Assembly: GCF_000520955.1 (NCBI RefSeq)
Contig: NZ_JACC01000013.1
Location: forward strand, 62,001 to 126,000
DNA length: 64,000 bases
Direction: 5' to 3'
Source of the DNA: Aquimarina pacifica
GTDB lineage: Bacteria > Bacteroidota > Bacteroidia > Flavobacteriales > Flavobacteriaceae
Made by a program: the position numbers and the translations under genes. Position 1 is the first letter of the stretch; the number at the start of each line of letters is the position of its first letter. Below the pieces are notes generated by a model. The model saw only the letters and a list, made by a program, of their open reading frames with translations, was not told where the DNA came from and searched no databases. Shown in pieces: positions 45,335 through 55,112 of this stretch.

Positions 45335-46309
45335 ATGAATCTAAATAATAATATTATGACATCAAGCATTCAAAATCGTCAAGTAACCAATACAATTATA
45401 ATGATTCGCCCTATACAATTTAGGATGAATGAGCAAACTGCAGTAAATAATTATTACCAAAAAAATATTGATAACGTCCTAAATGTAAACGAAAAAGCAC
45501 AACAAGAATTCGATCAATTTGTTAACACCTTAAAAGAAGTAGGCATACAGGTGATTGTAATTGCTGACGATCCCAAAAATGACACTCCTGATTCTATTTT
45601 TCCGAACAACTGGGTATCCTTTCATGAAAATGGAGATATAGGACTTTACCCTATGTTTGCAAAAAATAGACGTAAAGAAAGAAGGCCCGAAGTACTTGAC
45701 AAAATAGAAGCTTCAGGTTTCGAAATAAACAATATTGTTGACTATACAACTGCAGAAGACGAAGAACTCTTTCTTGAAGGTACAGGTAGTTTAGTTCTTG
45801 ATCGAACAAACAGAAAAGCGTACTGCGCATTATCACCACGAGCTCATGAAGACTTATTGATAGAATTTTGTGAAGATTTTGAGTATACACCAGTTATTTT
45901 TAACGCCAATCAAACCGTCAACAACAAACGCTTGCCAATATATCACACCAATGTAATGATGAGTATCGGCGAGACTTTTGCTATCATTTGTCTAGAATGT
46001 ATCGATGATAAAAAAGAACGCAAAAATATCATTAGTCATTTAAAAAATGATGCCAAAGAAATTATTACAATTACCGAGCAGCAAGTTAATAATTTTGCTG
46101 GCAACATGCTTCAGGTTGTAGGTTTGGGAGATAAGCGTTATCTTGTGATGTCATCAGCAGCATTTAATAGCTTATCAAAGGAACAGATACACAAAATAGA
46201 GTCGCATTGCACTATCCTACATAGTGAATTAAGTACTATTGAAATGTTAGGAGGAGGTAGTGCTCGTTGTATGATGGCAGAGGTATTTCTTCCGAAGAAA
46301 TTAGGTTAA
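45335..46309 (+). CDS. ctlX: Citrulline-utilisation hydrolase CtlX (arginine-deiminase-like)
   Basis: A 324-aa pentein-fold protein of the CtlX family. Motifs are TPDSIFPNNWVS near residue 86, FLEGTGSLVLD near 147, YHTNVMMSIG with the catalytic His near 204 and GGGSARCMMAE with the catalytic Cys near 311. CtlX-type proteins are proposed to hydrolyse citrulline or related ureido compounds. Met8 (MTSSIQNRQ) is an alternative start. With the preceding amidinotransferase it forms a probable arginine/citrulline module. Confidence 0.92.
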   Translation: MNLNNNIMTSSIQNRQVTNTIIMIRPIQFRMNEQTAVNNYYQKNIDNVLNVNEKAQQEFDQFVNTLKEVGIQVIVIADDPKNDTPDSIFPNNWVSFHENGDIGLYPMFAKNRRKERRPEVLDKIEASGFEINNIVDYTTAEDEELFLEGTGSLVLDRTNRKAYCALSPRAHEDLLIEFCEDFEYTPVIFNANQTVNNKRLPIYHTNVMMSIGETFAIICLECIDDKKERKNIISHLKNDAKEIITITEQQVNNFAGNMLQVVGLGDKRYLVMSSAAFNSLSKEQIHKIESHCTILHSELSTIEMLGGGSARCMMAEVFLPKKLG

Positions 46310-46386
46310 GAACTACCAAGAAATGAGAATTATTTCTGTAATAATATAAAAAACCAGATTTCATTATAACATGAAATTTATACCAT

Positions 46387-46797
46387 ATGCTTTCAAAAAA
46401 AACTAAATATGGCTTAAAGGCACTTACCTATATTGCACGAAAAAAGTGTGAACATCCTGTATTAATATCTGAGATTGCAGATCAAGAAAATATATCGCAA
46501 AAATTTTTGGAGAGTATATTGTTAACTTTAAAAAAAACAGGGTTTCTAGGTTCAAAAAAAGGCAAAGGAGGAGGATACTATCTTATCAAAGATCCAGAAA
46601 ACATTACCATGGCGTCGGTTATGAGAGTTTTAGAAGGCCCCATTGCAATGGTACCTTGTGTCAGTCTTAATTTTTATGAAAAATGTGATGACTGCCCTGA
46701 TGAAGGTCAGTGCGCTGTACATAGCATTATGATAGAAGTTAGAGACAATACATTAAAGGTGCTAGAAAATAAAACGCTATCAGATTTTATTGATTAA
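46387..46797 (+). CDS. Rrf2-family transcriptional regulator with four Cys
   Basis: A 136-aa Rrf2 regulator with an N-terminal winged helix (MLSKKTKYGLKALTYIAR; ISEIADQENISQKFLESIL) and the Gly-rich wing KGKGGGYYLI. Cys91, Cys100, Cys103 and Cys109 lie in the region where IscR and NsrR hold an iron-sulphur cluster, so a redox- or iron-sensing role is plausible. It starts 77 bases after ctlX on the same strand and may regulate that module. It converges with the CpcT-like gene 14 bases away. Confidence 0.92.
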   Translation: MLSKKTKYGLKALTYIARKKCEHPVLISEIADQENISQKFLESILLTLKKTGFLGSKKGKGGGYYLIKDPENITMASVMRVLEGPIAMVPCVSLNFYEKCDDCPDEGQCAVHSIMIEVRDNTLKVLENKTLSDFID

Positions 46798-46811
46798 AAA
46801 TCATCCTTCTA

Positions 46812-47432
46812 TTATTCGATTATTCTCTTATATTTATACGGACCATTAATTTTTCCCAAAACCTGTTTCCCTTTACGGTTGTATCCTCGAATCCAAACCG
46901 AGATATTGTCTTTACTTACGACAAAGTTACTTTTAATATAATCAATATAATCTATGCGACTTGAGCATGAATGATTATCAGTTTTCCCAAAATATATAGT
47001 AGAGGTCTTTTTTTTGAAATACACAACACACCCTTCTCTCGTTTCTAGCAAATCTATATCTAGCGTATCAAAAGCTTTTGTATCATAAAAACTTCCCAAA
47101 TATTTTTTCGCATCTGGGATCGTATAATTTGTACTTGTAAATGTTAGTGAGTCTAGTCTCTGGTAATTAATAATTCTTTGACTCTGAACACTCTCCTCGT
47201 TTTCTGCTTCTGATAGCTCAGAATATACCCAATACGACGGCTTATCTTTCCAAATTCTAGTATTTTTCAATTTCAAATGTGCAAACCCCGTATCTATTTT
47301 CGACTGTTTCTCATTAGAAAATTCACCTACCATTAAAGATACCAATTCATGTAATTCAGGATCTTTTACATGCGGAGAAGAACAAGCCGAAAGAAGCAGA
47401 AAAACTAAAACAATTCGTAAAAGTTTAAGCAT
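46812..47432 (-). CDS. CpcT/CpeT-like lipoprotein
   Basis: A protein of 206 aa from the ATG at 47432 (MLKLLRIVLVFLLLSAC), which gives a lipoprotein leader; five codons further up is only a TTG. The mature part matches the CpcT/CpeT chromophore-lyase fold: ELHELVSLMVGEFSNEKQ, then WVYSELSE and YYxx-type strands, and a CSSRIDYIDY segment. In cyanobacteria these attach bilins to phycobiliproteins; Bacteroidota have no phycobilisomes, so the role here is unknown. Confidence 0.85.
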   Translation of the reverse strand: MLKLLRIVLVFLLLSACSSPHVKDPELHELVSLMVGEFSNEKQSKIDTGFAHLKLKNTRIWKDKPSYWVYSELSEAENEESVQSQRIINYQRLDSLTFTSTNYTIPDAKKYLGSFYDTKAFDTLDIDLLETREGCVVYFKKKTSTIYFGKTDNHSCSSRIDYIDYIKSNFVVSKDNISVWIRGYNRKGKQVLGKINGPYKYKRIIE

Positions 47433-47509
47433 CCCATTTTTTATCAAATATACTAAAAAAATGTAATTCGCCGATAAAACCTAACGTTTTATCCTAGTAA
47501 AAACTCTTT

Positions 47510-48931
47510 TTATATAGCAATTTTTTTAATCATCCCTCCAAAAATAAAATAATGAAAAGGAACCATAGCATACCAATATAACCTCCCCCAAATACCTCTT
47601 GGCCTAAAAGTAGCCGTTTGATGTAATACATTGTTTTCATCGATATCAAATTCGAGCCAAGCCTCTCCCGGCACACGCATTTCTGCAAAAAGCAACAAAC
47701 GCTTGTTATTCTTGTCTGCCACTAATACTCTCCAAAAATCTAAAGCATCTCCCGAAAAAATTTCATTCGGATGTGTTCTTCCCCGTCTCAAGCCTACTCC
47801 GCCAAAAAACTTATCAAAATATCCTCTAATTTTCCATAACCAATTACCGTAGTACCAACCTGCATCTCCACCTATAGCCCATATACGGTTAATAGCATTC
47901 TCAGGATTTACAACCCTTATCTTTTTTTGATCCTTAAAACACCCACGCTTTGGTACTGTGACATATTTTTGAATATCTTGTTTAAATCGTCCACTAACCA
48001 TTGAATCTTTCCAGCTAGAGACCACTTGATTTTGCTCAATTTTTATAAATGCCAGTTCAAGTGATTTAACATAGTTCATAGGTCTTATCCCTAACATTTC
48101 CTGAAGCCGAACATCCTTTGCAATCACCGGTATGCTCATACTATCTACCAAATTTAACGCTAGTTTATACGAGGTTGATGTTACAAAATACAACCAATAT
48201 GACGATAACTTTGGTGTCATAATTGGCAATGTAATTATATATAATTTAATCTCTCTTACCTTGGCATATAGACTAAGCATCTCCTTGTAAGTAAGAATAT
48301 CCGGACCACTAATATCGTAAGATTCATTGTAACAATTTGTATTTCCTAACACCCCAGTCATGAACGTAAGTACATCCCGAATCGCTATGGGTTGTGTCTT
48401 TGTATTTACCCATTTCGGGGTCACCATAATAGGCAGTTTTTCGCAAAGATCTCGAATAATCTCAAAAGAAGAGCTCCCAGAACCAACAATAACTCCGGAT
48501 CTAAGCACCGTAAGATTATAACTTCCTTTATATAAAGTTTCCTCTACATTTTTTCGAGACCATAAATGCTTAGAAAGATTTTTTTCGTTTACAATACCAC
48601 TTAGATAGATAACCTGTTGCACCTGTGTTTCCTGCAGATATACATTAAAATTATGAGCAGCTATTTCTTCCTTTTTATCAAAATCAGTAGTCGATGAGCT
48701 CATAGAATGAATCAAATAATAAGCAGCATCTATATCTTTTGGTATTAGATCTAAATTAGGTTGTGCCAAAAAATCTATCTCTATAACCGTAATCCTACTT
48801 CTTGTTTCTTTATCTACAGAAAGCCTTTTTTCATCTCTTACACAGCATATTACTTCATGTCCAGCATTTATTAATAACGGTAATAATCGCATTCCTATAT
48901 ATCCATTCGTTCCAGTAAGAAGTATCTTCAT
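47510..48931 (-). CDS. SDR-family oxidoreductase with C-terminal DUF2867
   Basis: A protein of 473 aa from the ATG at 48931; a GTG two codons upstream is less likely. The N-terminal Rossmann domain has LLTGTNGYIGMRLLP and later AAYYLIHSMSS, as in extended/atypical NAD(P)-binding SDRs. The C-terminal domain (about 330-473, with WYYGNWLWKIRGYFDKFFGG) is DUF2867. The fusion is common in Bacteroidota and Actinobacteria and of unknown substrate. A terminal hydrophobic stretch (YWYAMVPFHYFIFGGMI) could contact the membrane. Confidence 0.9.
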   Translation of the reverse strand: MKILLTGTNGYIGMRLLPLLINAGHEVICCVRDEKRLSVDKETRSRITVIEIDFLAQPNLDLIPKDIDAAYYLIHSMSSSTTDFDKKEEIAAHNFNVYLQETQVQQVIYLSGIVNEKNLSKHLWSRKNVEETLYKGSYNLTVLRSGVIVGSGSSSFEIIRDLCEKLPIMVTPKWVNTKTQPIAIRDVLTFMTGVLGNTNCYNESYDISGPDILTYKEMLSLYAKVREIKLYIITLPIMTPKLSSYWLYFVTSTSYKLALNLVDSMSIPVIAKDVRLQEMLGIRPMNYVKSLELAFIKIEQNQVVSSWKDSMVSGRFKQDIQKYVTVPKRGCFKDQKKIRVVNPENAINRIWAIGGDAGWYYGNWLWKIRGYFDKFFGGVGLRRGRTHPNEIFSGDALDFWRVLVADKNNKRLLLFAEMRVPGEAWLEFDIDENNVLHQTATFRPRGIWGRLYWYAMVPFHYFIFGGMIKKIAI

Positions 48932-49154
48932 TATCACAAGTTTTAGATAATCAAAAATTTATAGCAGTTACTAAACATATCGGTTCAATAAAAAAGAAGA
49001 ATACTTAGCCGTAGCTTTATAACTTAGTAGTCACGATATTTTACTCACTTGCAAGTGAGCTACTATTTTTTATTTACAATATACTGAAATGATGCCAAAA
49101 CAGGAATACCAACTCTGTAATTTCTATTATCTTTGCTGCTTAATTTTTTAGAAC

Positions 49155-50939
49155 ATGAATTTACAACAGAACCTTTCAGAAAAAGTAAAAGAGGCAATAC
49201 AAAAGTTGTATGACGCTACTCTGGATTCTGTAGAGCTACAGTCAACACGCAAAGAATTTGAGGGAGATATTACTGTGGTTGTCTTTCCCATGCTGAGGGT
49301 AGTAAAAGGAAACCCAGTGCAAATAGGAGAAGCTGTTGGTAAATATGTAGTAGATAATGTAAAAGAAATAATCAGTTTTAATGTTGTCAAAGGATTCCTT
49401 AACCTAGTCATTTCAGACTCTTATTTCTTACAGTTTTTTTCGGAAATAAAAGACGACGAAAAATTTGGTACTTCCCTTCCTTCTGAAGAGGACAAAGCTG
49501 TAATGGTAGAGTATTCATCTCCTAACACAAATAAACCACTACATCTAGGACATATTAGAAATAATCTACTGGGATATTCGGTTGCTGAAATCATTAAAGC
49601 TAGCGGTAAAAAAGTATATAAGACTCAAATCATTAATGATCGAGGGATTCATATATGTAAATCTATGGTAGCTTGGCAAAAGTATGGCAACCAAGAAACT
49701 CCAGAATCAACAAACCTCAAGGGGGATAAATTAGTTGGTAATTATTATGTGAAATTCGACCAGATATACAAAGAGCAGATTTCCGATTTAATATCACAAG
49801 GTAAAACCGAGGATGAGGCAAAAAAAGAAGCCCCTTTATTGATTGAAGCTCAAGAAATGCTGCGCAAATGGGAAGCGGGAGATGAAGAAGTTGTGGCACT
49901 ATGGAAAATGATGAACCAATGGGTATATGATGGTTTTGATAAAACCTACAAAACACTTGGTGTTGATTTTGACAGTTATTATTACGAAAGTAATACTTAC
50001 TTATTAGGTAAAGATAATATTGAAGAAGGCCTGGCAAAAGGTGTATTCTACAAAAAAGAGGATGGATCTGTTTGGTGCGATCTTACATCTGATGGACTTG
50101 ATGAAAAACTAGTTCTTCGTAGTGACGGTACCGCAGTGTATATGACTCAGGATATTGGAACAGCCATACAGCGAGTTAAAGACAAACCCAATGTTGGCGG
50201 CATGATATATACGGTAGGTAATGAACAGGATTACCACTTTAAAGTACTTTTCTTAATACTCAAAAAATTAGGATACGATTGGGCGCAAAATCTACATCAC
50301 TTAAGTTACGGAATGGTTGACCTACCCAGTGGGAAAATGAAAAGCAGAGAAGGCACAGTTGTAGATGCAGATGAACTTATTGAGGAAATGACTAAAACAG
50401 CTGGGGATATCTCTCAAGAACTTGGTAAGTTAGAAGGATATACGAATGAAGAAAAACAGCAAGTATACCATACAATTGGCCTTGGAGCTCTAAAATATTT
50501 TATTCTAAAAGTAGATCCCAAAAAACGAATTCTTTTTAACCCTGAAGAGTCTGTAGACTTTCAAGGAAATACAGGTCCGTTTATACAGTATACCTATGCT
50601 CGAATCCAGGCCATTTTAAGGAAATCTGATGTTGATTTAACAACTTCAATTACAGATGACGCTATCAATTTGCACCCAAAAGAAAAAGATCTAATTAAAC
50701 AATTAGAGCTTTATCCCGATATTATACAAAATGCAGCAAATGATCTCAGTCCTGCAATTATTGCTAATTACACCTATGATTTGGTAAAAAGTTATAATTC
50801 TTTCTTTCAGAATGTATCAATTTATGGGGCAGATTCTGACCTAGAAAAAATATTTAGAATTCAACTATCTCAAGTTGTAGGCAAAACTATTAAGTCAGCA
50901 TTTAGTCTGTTAGGGATTAATGTCCCAGAACGAATGTAA
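49155..50939 (+). CDS. argS: Arginyl-tRNA synthetase
   Basis: A 594-aa class I aminoacyl-tRNA synthetase. The N-terminal additional domain is followed by the HIGH-like motif LHLGHIRNN near residue 135, the KMSKS region variant GKMKSREGT near 395 (ArgRS often lacks a canonical KMSKS) and the anticodon-binding C-terminal domain with FIQYTYARIQAILRK. The C-terminal Met is the ArgRS hallmark (VPERM). Length is typical. Followed by a long hairpin at 50949-50990. Confidence 0.97.
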   Translation: MNLQQNLSEKVKEAIQKLYDATLDSVELQSTRKEFEGDITVVVFPMLRVVKGNPVQIGEAVGKYVVDNVKEIISFNVVKGFLNLVISDSYFLQFFSEIKDDEKFGTSLPSEEDKAVMVEYSSPNTNKPLHLGHIRNNLLGYSVAEIIKASGKKVYKTQIINDRGIHICKSMVAWQKYGNQETPESTNLKGDKLVGNYYVKFDQIYKEQISDLISQGKTEDEAKKEAPLLIEAQEMLRKWEAGDEEVVALWKMMNQWVYDGFDKTYKTLGVDFDSYYYESNTYLLGKDNIEEGLAKGVFYKKEDGSVWCDLTSDGLDEKLVLRSDGTAVYMTQDIGTAIQRVKDKPNVGGMIYTVGNEQDYHFKVLFLILKKLGYDWAQNLHHLSYGMVDLPSGKMKSREGTVVDADELIEEMTKTAGDISQELGKLEGYTNEEKQQVYHTIGLGALKYFILKVDPKKRILFNPEESVDFQGNTGPFIQYTYARIQAILRKSDVDLTTSITDDAINLHPKEKDLIKQLELYPDIIQNAANDLSPAIIANYTYDLVKSYNSFFQNVSIYGADSDLEKIFRIQLSQVVGKTIKSAFSLLGINVPERM

Positions 50940-50948
50940 AAGATATTT

Positions 50949-50990
50949 GTTTTTGGTAGTTGGTTTAAAAAAGACCAACTACCAAAAAAC
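50949..50990. terminator. Hairpin downstream of argS
   Basis: GTTTTTGGTAGTTGGT pairs with ACCAACTACCAAAAAAC across a 9-base loop. There is little T after it on the plus strand, so it is a weaker terminator candidate; the stem itself ends in an A/T tract. Confidence 0.55.
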
Positions 50991-51090
50991 AAGTTTAATT
51001 AACTACCTTTTTTCAATCTTTTTGTAGTACTTTTCTGTGATGTTTCGCAAACAATTTATATTTTAGGCATATCCTTTTACTTTTCAATAT

Positions 51091-51558
51091 ATGAATTTAG
51101 AAATTTCCAGAGCAACTGAAATGGACTTACCATTAATGCAACGTTTATTTTACCAAACGGTGACATCGTATGGCTCTGCTATTTTCACAAAATCTGAAAT
51201 CAAATTCTACTCAAGACTCGCTACTAATAAGGTATATTGGATCAACAAGTTTAAAAAAGATTTCATATACAATGCAAAATTAAACGGAGAGATTGTAGGT
51301 TCTTTTTCTATGGATCAAAAAGGTACTATTGACTATGTATTTGTACATATGAATTATCACGGACAAGGCATTGCCACGAACTTATATGAAAGCCTTGAAT
51401 CTGTTGCAAAAAAAGCAAATATACCTACCCTAACTACTCAAATAAATATCTTAACACGGGCCTTTTTTGAAAAAAGAGGTTTCAAAATCATCAAAAACGA
51501 AACAAAAGTTGTTGGGGGTCAAGAAATAGTAAGTTATAGCGGTGTTAAGAACATTTAA
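51091..51558 (+). CDS. GNAT-family N-acetyltransferase
   Basis: A 155-aa single GNAT domain. The acetyl-CoA-binding core is visible as IDYVFVHMNYHGQGIATNLY (about residues 82-101) and the C-terminal FFEKRGFKIIKNE. Such enzymes acetylate small molecules or protein N-termini; the substrate is unknown. It ends 4 bases inside the stop of the convergent TonB-receptor gene, with no terminator between. Confidence 0.9.
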   Translation: MNLEISRATEMDLPLMQRLFYQTVTSYGSAIFTKSEIKFYSRLATNKVYWINKFKKDFIYNAKLNGEIVGSFSMDQKGTIDYVFVHMNYHGQGIATNLYESLESVAKKANIPTLTTQINILTRAFFEKRGFKIIKNETKVVGGQEIVSYSGVKNI

Positions 51559-54074
51559 AAATTAACCCTAAATACAGCATTAGGCGTCAGACTAAGACCT
51601 AGCTGTTTTATTTCTTGAACCATATTTTCAGAATTAATACGGTAGTAATTATTGACCACATTTTCCTTGTTTAAAATATTCCAGACAGAAACACCAAAAA
51701 ATCCATTTATCTTCTTTGATAAACGAAAGGTATAGGTTATCGAGCTATCCCAACGGAAATAATTACTTAACACATCACTATTCGGATGTTGATAATTAAT
51801 CGTATTATCAGAGCTTATTGGATCATCAAAAATCGGTTTTGTAGTAGGAGTACCACTATGCCAGTTAATTCCGCTTGAAAATTTCACATCTTTTATAGTA
51901 TATGAAATCCCCAAATTTAGCGTATGCCTTATATCTATGGTATTCGGAAAATTAGGCTTAGCTAAATTATCAAAAGAATAGATGTTATCGGCATAAGAAT
52001 AACTTAACCATGCACTTACATCTTTATTTCTTTTGTTTATTAAAAAATCACCCCCTCTTACATCATAACTACCATGTCCAGATTCGAATTCTAGTTGATT
52101 TTGAAAGCCTTGACTCTGTATAATAATCCCATTTACATTTTTAAAATAGAGCTCCGCACTCATAAACCAATTTCTGTGATTATACGTAATTCCTGTTGAG
52201 ACTTGTTGACTTTTAATAATTGGGATATCTATGTCATTAGACAGAACCCACTTCTTGTTTTCGATGCCCAAAAAATCATTTTGTGATTCTATGATCTGCG
52301 ATGTTGTTTGACTTTTCAATTCTCCAAGAACTTCTATTGTAAAACGACTATTTAGTTTATAATTAAAACTAAAACGAGGCTCAACACGAATAGAAGAAAA
52401 CTTATCAAAATAATTGAGACGTAATCCTAGTCTAAGATATGCTTTGTCATATCTAGATACATAACTCCCTTCAGAAAAAACACTATGTACTCTCAAAACC
52501 TCTTTAACCCTCTCTCTGAATATAGGGTTGTTAACATCCCTAAGGTTTGTAACTCCTGTTTCTGTAAATTGATATCCTGATTCTAATTTTAGAAACGGAT
52601 TTAATTGGTACGAGGTGTTTAGCATTATCCCACCTTCTAACACCTCATTTTCTTGTAATAACCGTTGATCATTAATGATATCAGAATTGATTGCTTCTAA
52701 TAGATATCGAGTACCATATATTAATAGATCACTATCAAAAACATCATTCCATTTTCTATAATACTTTATGCTAGCAGCATTATTATTTTGTGCTAGTGCG
52801 CTCTCTCTTTCAACATTTTGTTGGTCAAACATTACATTTTCCTTAAAATCAAGATCGTTTCTAATCAATAAAGCATTTACCTTGACAAGATCTTTTGGAG
52901 TTATCTGATATAACCATCTCGCACTTGCATCATAAAAAGAAAAATTATCATTCGTAATAAACATGTTTTCGTTACTATTCACTATTTCTGAGTCCTGAAA
53001 GGCTTTTTCAAAATACTTTTTATAAGTAGGTGTTTCGAATATGTCATTAATTGATTTCCTTACAGATAATTGTAGTGATGATTTATCTCCCAATCGCGTA
53101 TCGATATACGCATCAGAACTAATCATATTGATACCTGCACTAGTATTTGATTTTTCTACAAGCTCATCACTTGTATTCATTGAGATCACACTCGACACCC
53201 CTTCTCCAAAACGAGCATTCGTACCATTTTTAAATAAAGTTACATGCTGCGTAAAATAAGGGTTAAATGCAGAAATTAATCCAAAAAAGTGACTAGATTG
53301 ATACATTTTAATACCATCCCATAATATTAGGTTTTGATCATTTGTCCCTCCCCTAACATTAATATCAGCCACAGTTTCTTCTACACTAGAAACACCAGGT
53401 AATGCCTGAATAGTTTGTAATAAATCTGGCTCTAATAACCCAGGAAGTATTCCGAAATCATCAAAATCAATATAGATAGAACCGTCTGATTTTTTATCTA
53501 TTCCTTTTACCAAATAATTCCTAAGCAGTACTTCGTTTAAATTTTGAATTTCGGGTGTTAACACAATTGTTTTACAAGGAATTCTCTTAAAAAGATCTTT
53601 TATATTAATTTGTAAAGTAGCATACCCAACACATCTAATTTTTAAAGAAGAGTCAAGATCATTTACCTGAATCGAAAACTCTCCTTTTTCATTACTTATA
53701 ACCGCATCATTCTCTGATTGAACAGTAGCATTGGCAATAATCTTATTACTCACAATAGATTTCAAAATTCCACAAACCTGAATATTTTTATGCTGACTTA
53801 CAGCAATAGTAGATTCATTCAAAAAAAACCAATTAAGATGAGTACTTTTTTCTAAGTACGCTACAGCTTCTTTTAAATTATAGGAGTCTTTTGGTCTGTT
53901 TAGAACTATCTCTTCAATATCAATATCGCGATATGAAAAACTACAGCCAAACTTTTGTTCGATTTCTGCTATGATTACAGAAAGGGGAACACTTTCCTCT
54001 TTTGACTGCGAGTATATCAAAAGAAGAGGAAGAAAAAAAATAAGAAAAAAGGCTGTAACTTTTTTTTTAATCAC
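51555..54074 (-). CDS. TonB-dependent outer-membrane receptor with STN signalling domain
   Basis: An 839-aa receptor. After the signal peptide (LLLIYSQ) comes an STN domain (VPLSVIIAEIEQKFGCSFSY), then a carboxypeptidase-like beta domain (about 100-170), a plug (LLQTIQALPGVSS; DINVRGGTNDQNLILWDGI) and a 22-strand-type barrel to the end (VFRVNF). The STN domain contacts the FecR anti-sigma factor in the periplasm. The start is GTG at 54074, overlapping the FecR stop (GTGA), so the two are translationally coupled. No SusD partner is adjacent, unlike glycan-uptake loci. The ligand is unknown. Confidence 0.92.
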   Translation of the reverse strand: MIKKKVTAFFLIFFLPLLLIYSQSKEESVPLSVIIAEIEQKFGCSFSYRDIDIEEIVLNRPKDSYNLKEAVAYLEKSTHLNWFFLNESTIAVSQHKNIQVCGILKSIVSNKIIANATVQSENDAVISNEKGEFSIQVNDLDSSLKIRCVGYATLQINIKDLFKRIPCKTIVLTPEIQNLNEVLLRNYLVKGIDKKSDGSIYIDFDDFGILPGLLEPDLLQTIQALPGVSSVEETVADINVRGGTNDQNLILWDGIKMYQSSHFFGLISAFNPYFTQHVTLFKNGTNARFGEGVSSVISMNTSDELVEKSNTSAGINMISSDAYIDTRLGDKSSLQLSVRKSINDIFETPTYKKYFEKAFQDSEIVNSNENMFITNDNFSFYDASARWLYQITPKDLVKVNALLIRNDLDFKENVMFDQQNVERESALAQNNNAASIKYYRKWNDVFDSDLLIYGTRYLLEAINSDIINDQRLLQENEVLEGGIMLNTSYQLNPFLKLESGYQFTETGVTNLRDVNNPIFRERVKEVLRVHSVFSEGSYVSRYDKAYLRLGLRLNYFDKFSSIRVEPRFSFNYKLNSRFTIEVLGELKSQTTSQIIESQNDFLGIENKKWVLSNDIDIPIIKSQQVSTGITYNHRNWFMSAELYFKNVNGIIIQSQGFQNQLEFESGHGSYDVRGGDFLINKRNKDVSAWLSYSYADNIYSFDNLAKPNFPNTIDIRHTLNLGISYTIKDVKFSSGINWHSGTPTTKPIFDDPISSDNTINYQHPNSDVLSNYFRWDSSITYTFRLSKKINGFFGVSVWNILNKENVVNNYYRINSENMVQEIKQLGLSLTPNAVFRVNF

Positions 54075-54976
54075 TCCTTAAACAAGGTTATACGGTCTCC
54101 ATCAATATTATAATTCAAATGCATAGGAATTACAATGGATTGTAGTGCCATTTTGATATCCGAATGTACAAAATTACCTGTAAAAAGTGTAGTCTTATCT
54201 ATATTTTTGCCGAAGATGGTCACATCATATTGTCTTTCAAATTCATCTAAAACAAATCTATACGGCATGCTTACAAATGTACTCCTATTCTCAGACCAAT
54301 CTGGTTGTTCACTAGTAACACTACCCTTAAGCACCTTCCCGTTTAAGATTCGTAACTTAGTTCCTGCTGGTAAATCTGTTTCTACACCTTCGTAACTAAC
54401 CTGTACGAGCCCCTCATAACAAACTACTTCAAAAAAATTGTCTCTTTGATTAACGTTAAACTCTGTACCCAACACAGAAACTACTCCCAAAGATGTATGC
54501 ACATCAAATTTTTCACCTTTAGCAACTTTAAAATAAGCTTCACCACTTAGGTTGATTTTTCGGTTATTTTTCCAGTCTTTTTTAGAATACGATAATGAAG
54601 ATTGCGCGTTAATAAGAACATCTGAGTGATCAGGCAACTCTATAGAAATCTTCTGAGATGCCAAAGTTTTAATAGTAGTATTAGACGTATAAAAAATTGA
54701 GAAATAAGCCACAAAGGCTATCACAAATATGGCAGCAATTTTTAACAAATTAACAAGAACTCTCGTGCTCCCCGAATGTTTTTTACGCTCAGACAATGTA
54801 TCGAATAAACCTGTCAATTCTGAGTTAACATCATACGAAGGAACATTGATTTTTTTTGCCGTATTCGAAATTTTCATATACGAATCGTACGCTTCTAGCT
54901 TCTTAAATGTTTCTGATTCATCTTTTGTTAATTCTTCATGATTCAGCCACTTATCTATTATTTTTTTCTCCTTCAT
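54071..54976 (-). CDS. FecR-family anti-sigma factor
   Basis: A 301-aa protein with a short cytoplasmic N-terminus, one transmembrane helix (about residues 83-105), a FecR periplasmic domain (LPDHSDVLINAQSSLSYSK, GEAYFKVAKGEKFDVHTS, VLGTEFNVNQR) and a C-terminal DUF4974-type secretin/STN-like part (DEFERQYDVTIF). It should hold the ECF sigma factor until the TonB receptor signals. It lies between the sigma gene (136 bases upstream) and the receptor (overlapping), forming a complete surface-signalling triad. Confidence 0.93.
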   Translation of the reverse strand: MKEKKIIDKWLNHEELTKDESETFKKLEAYDSYMKISNTAKKINVPSYDVNSELTGLFDTLSERKKHSGSTRVLVNLLKIAAIFVIAFVAYFSIFYTSNTTIKTLASQKISIELPDHSDVLINAQSSLSYSKKDWKNNRKINLSGEAYFKVAKGEKFDVHTSLGVVSVLGTEFNVNQRDNFFEVVCYEGLVQVSYEGVETDLPAGTKLRILNGKVLKGSVTSEQPDWSENRSTFVSMPYRFVLDEFERQYDVTIFGKNIDKTTLFTGNFVHSDIKMALQSIVIPMHLNYNIDGDRITLFKE

Positions 54977-55112
54977 AACAAAATTTATAAGAAGTAATCT
55001 AAACTTTTTTCTACGCTACTTAAAACTTACTTTTTCAAGTAAATTGATAAAATTATAAATCGCTTCTATATATATAACAATTCTTCAAAAAAAACTCCTA
55101 CCCAATGAAGTA

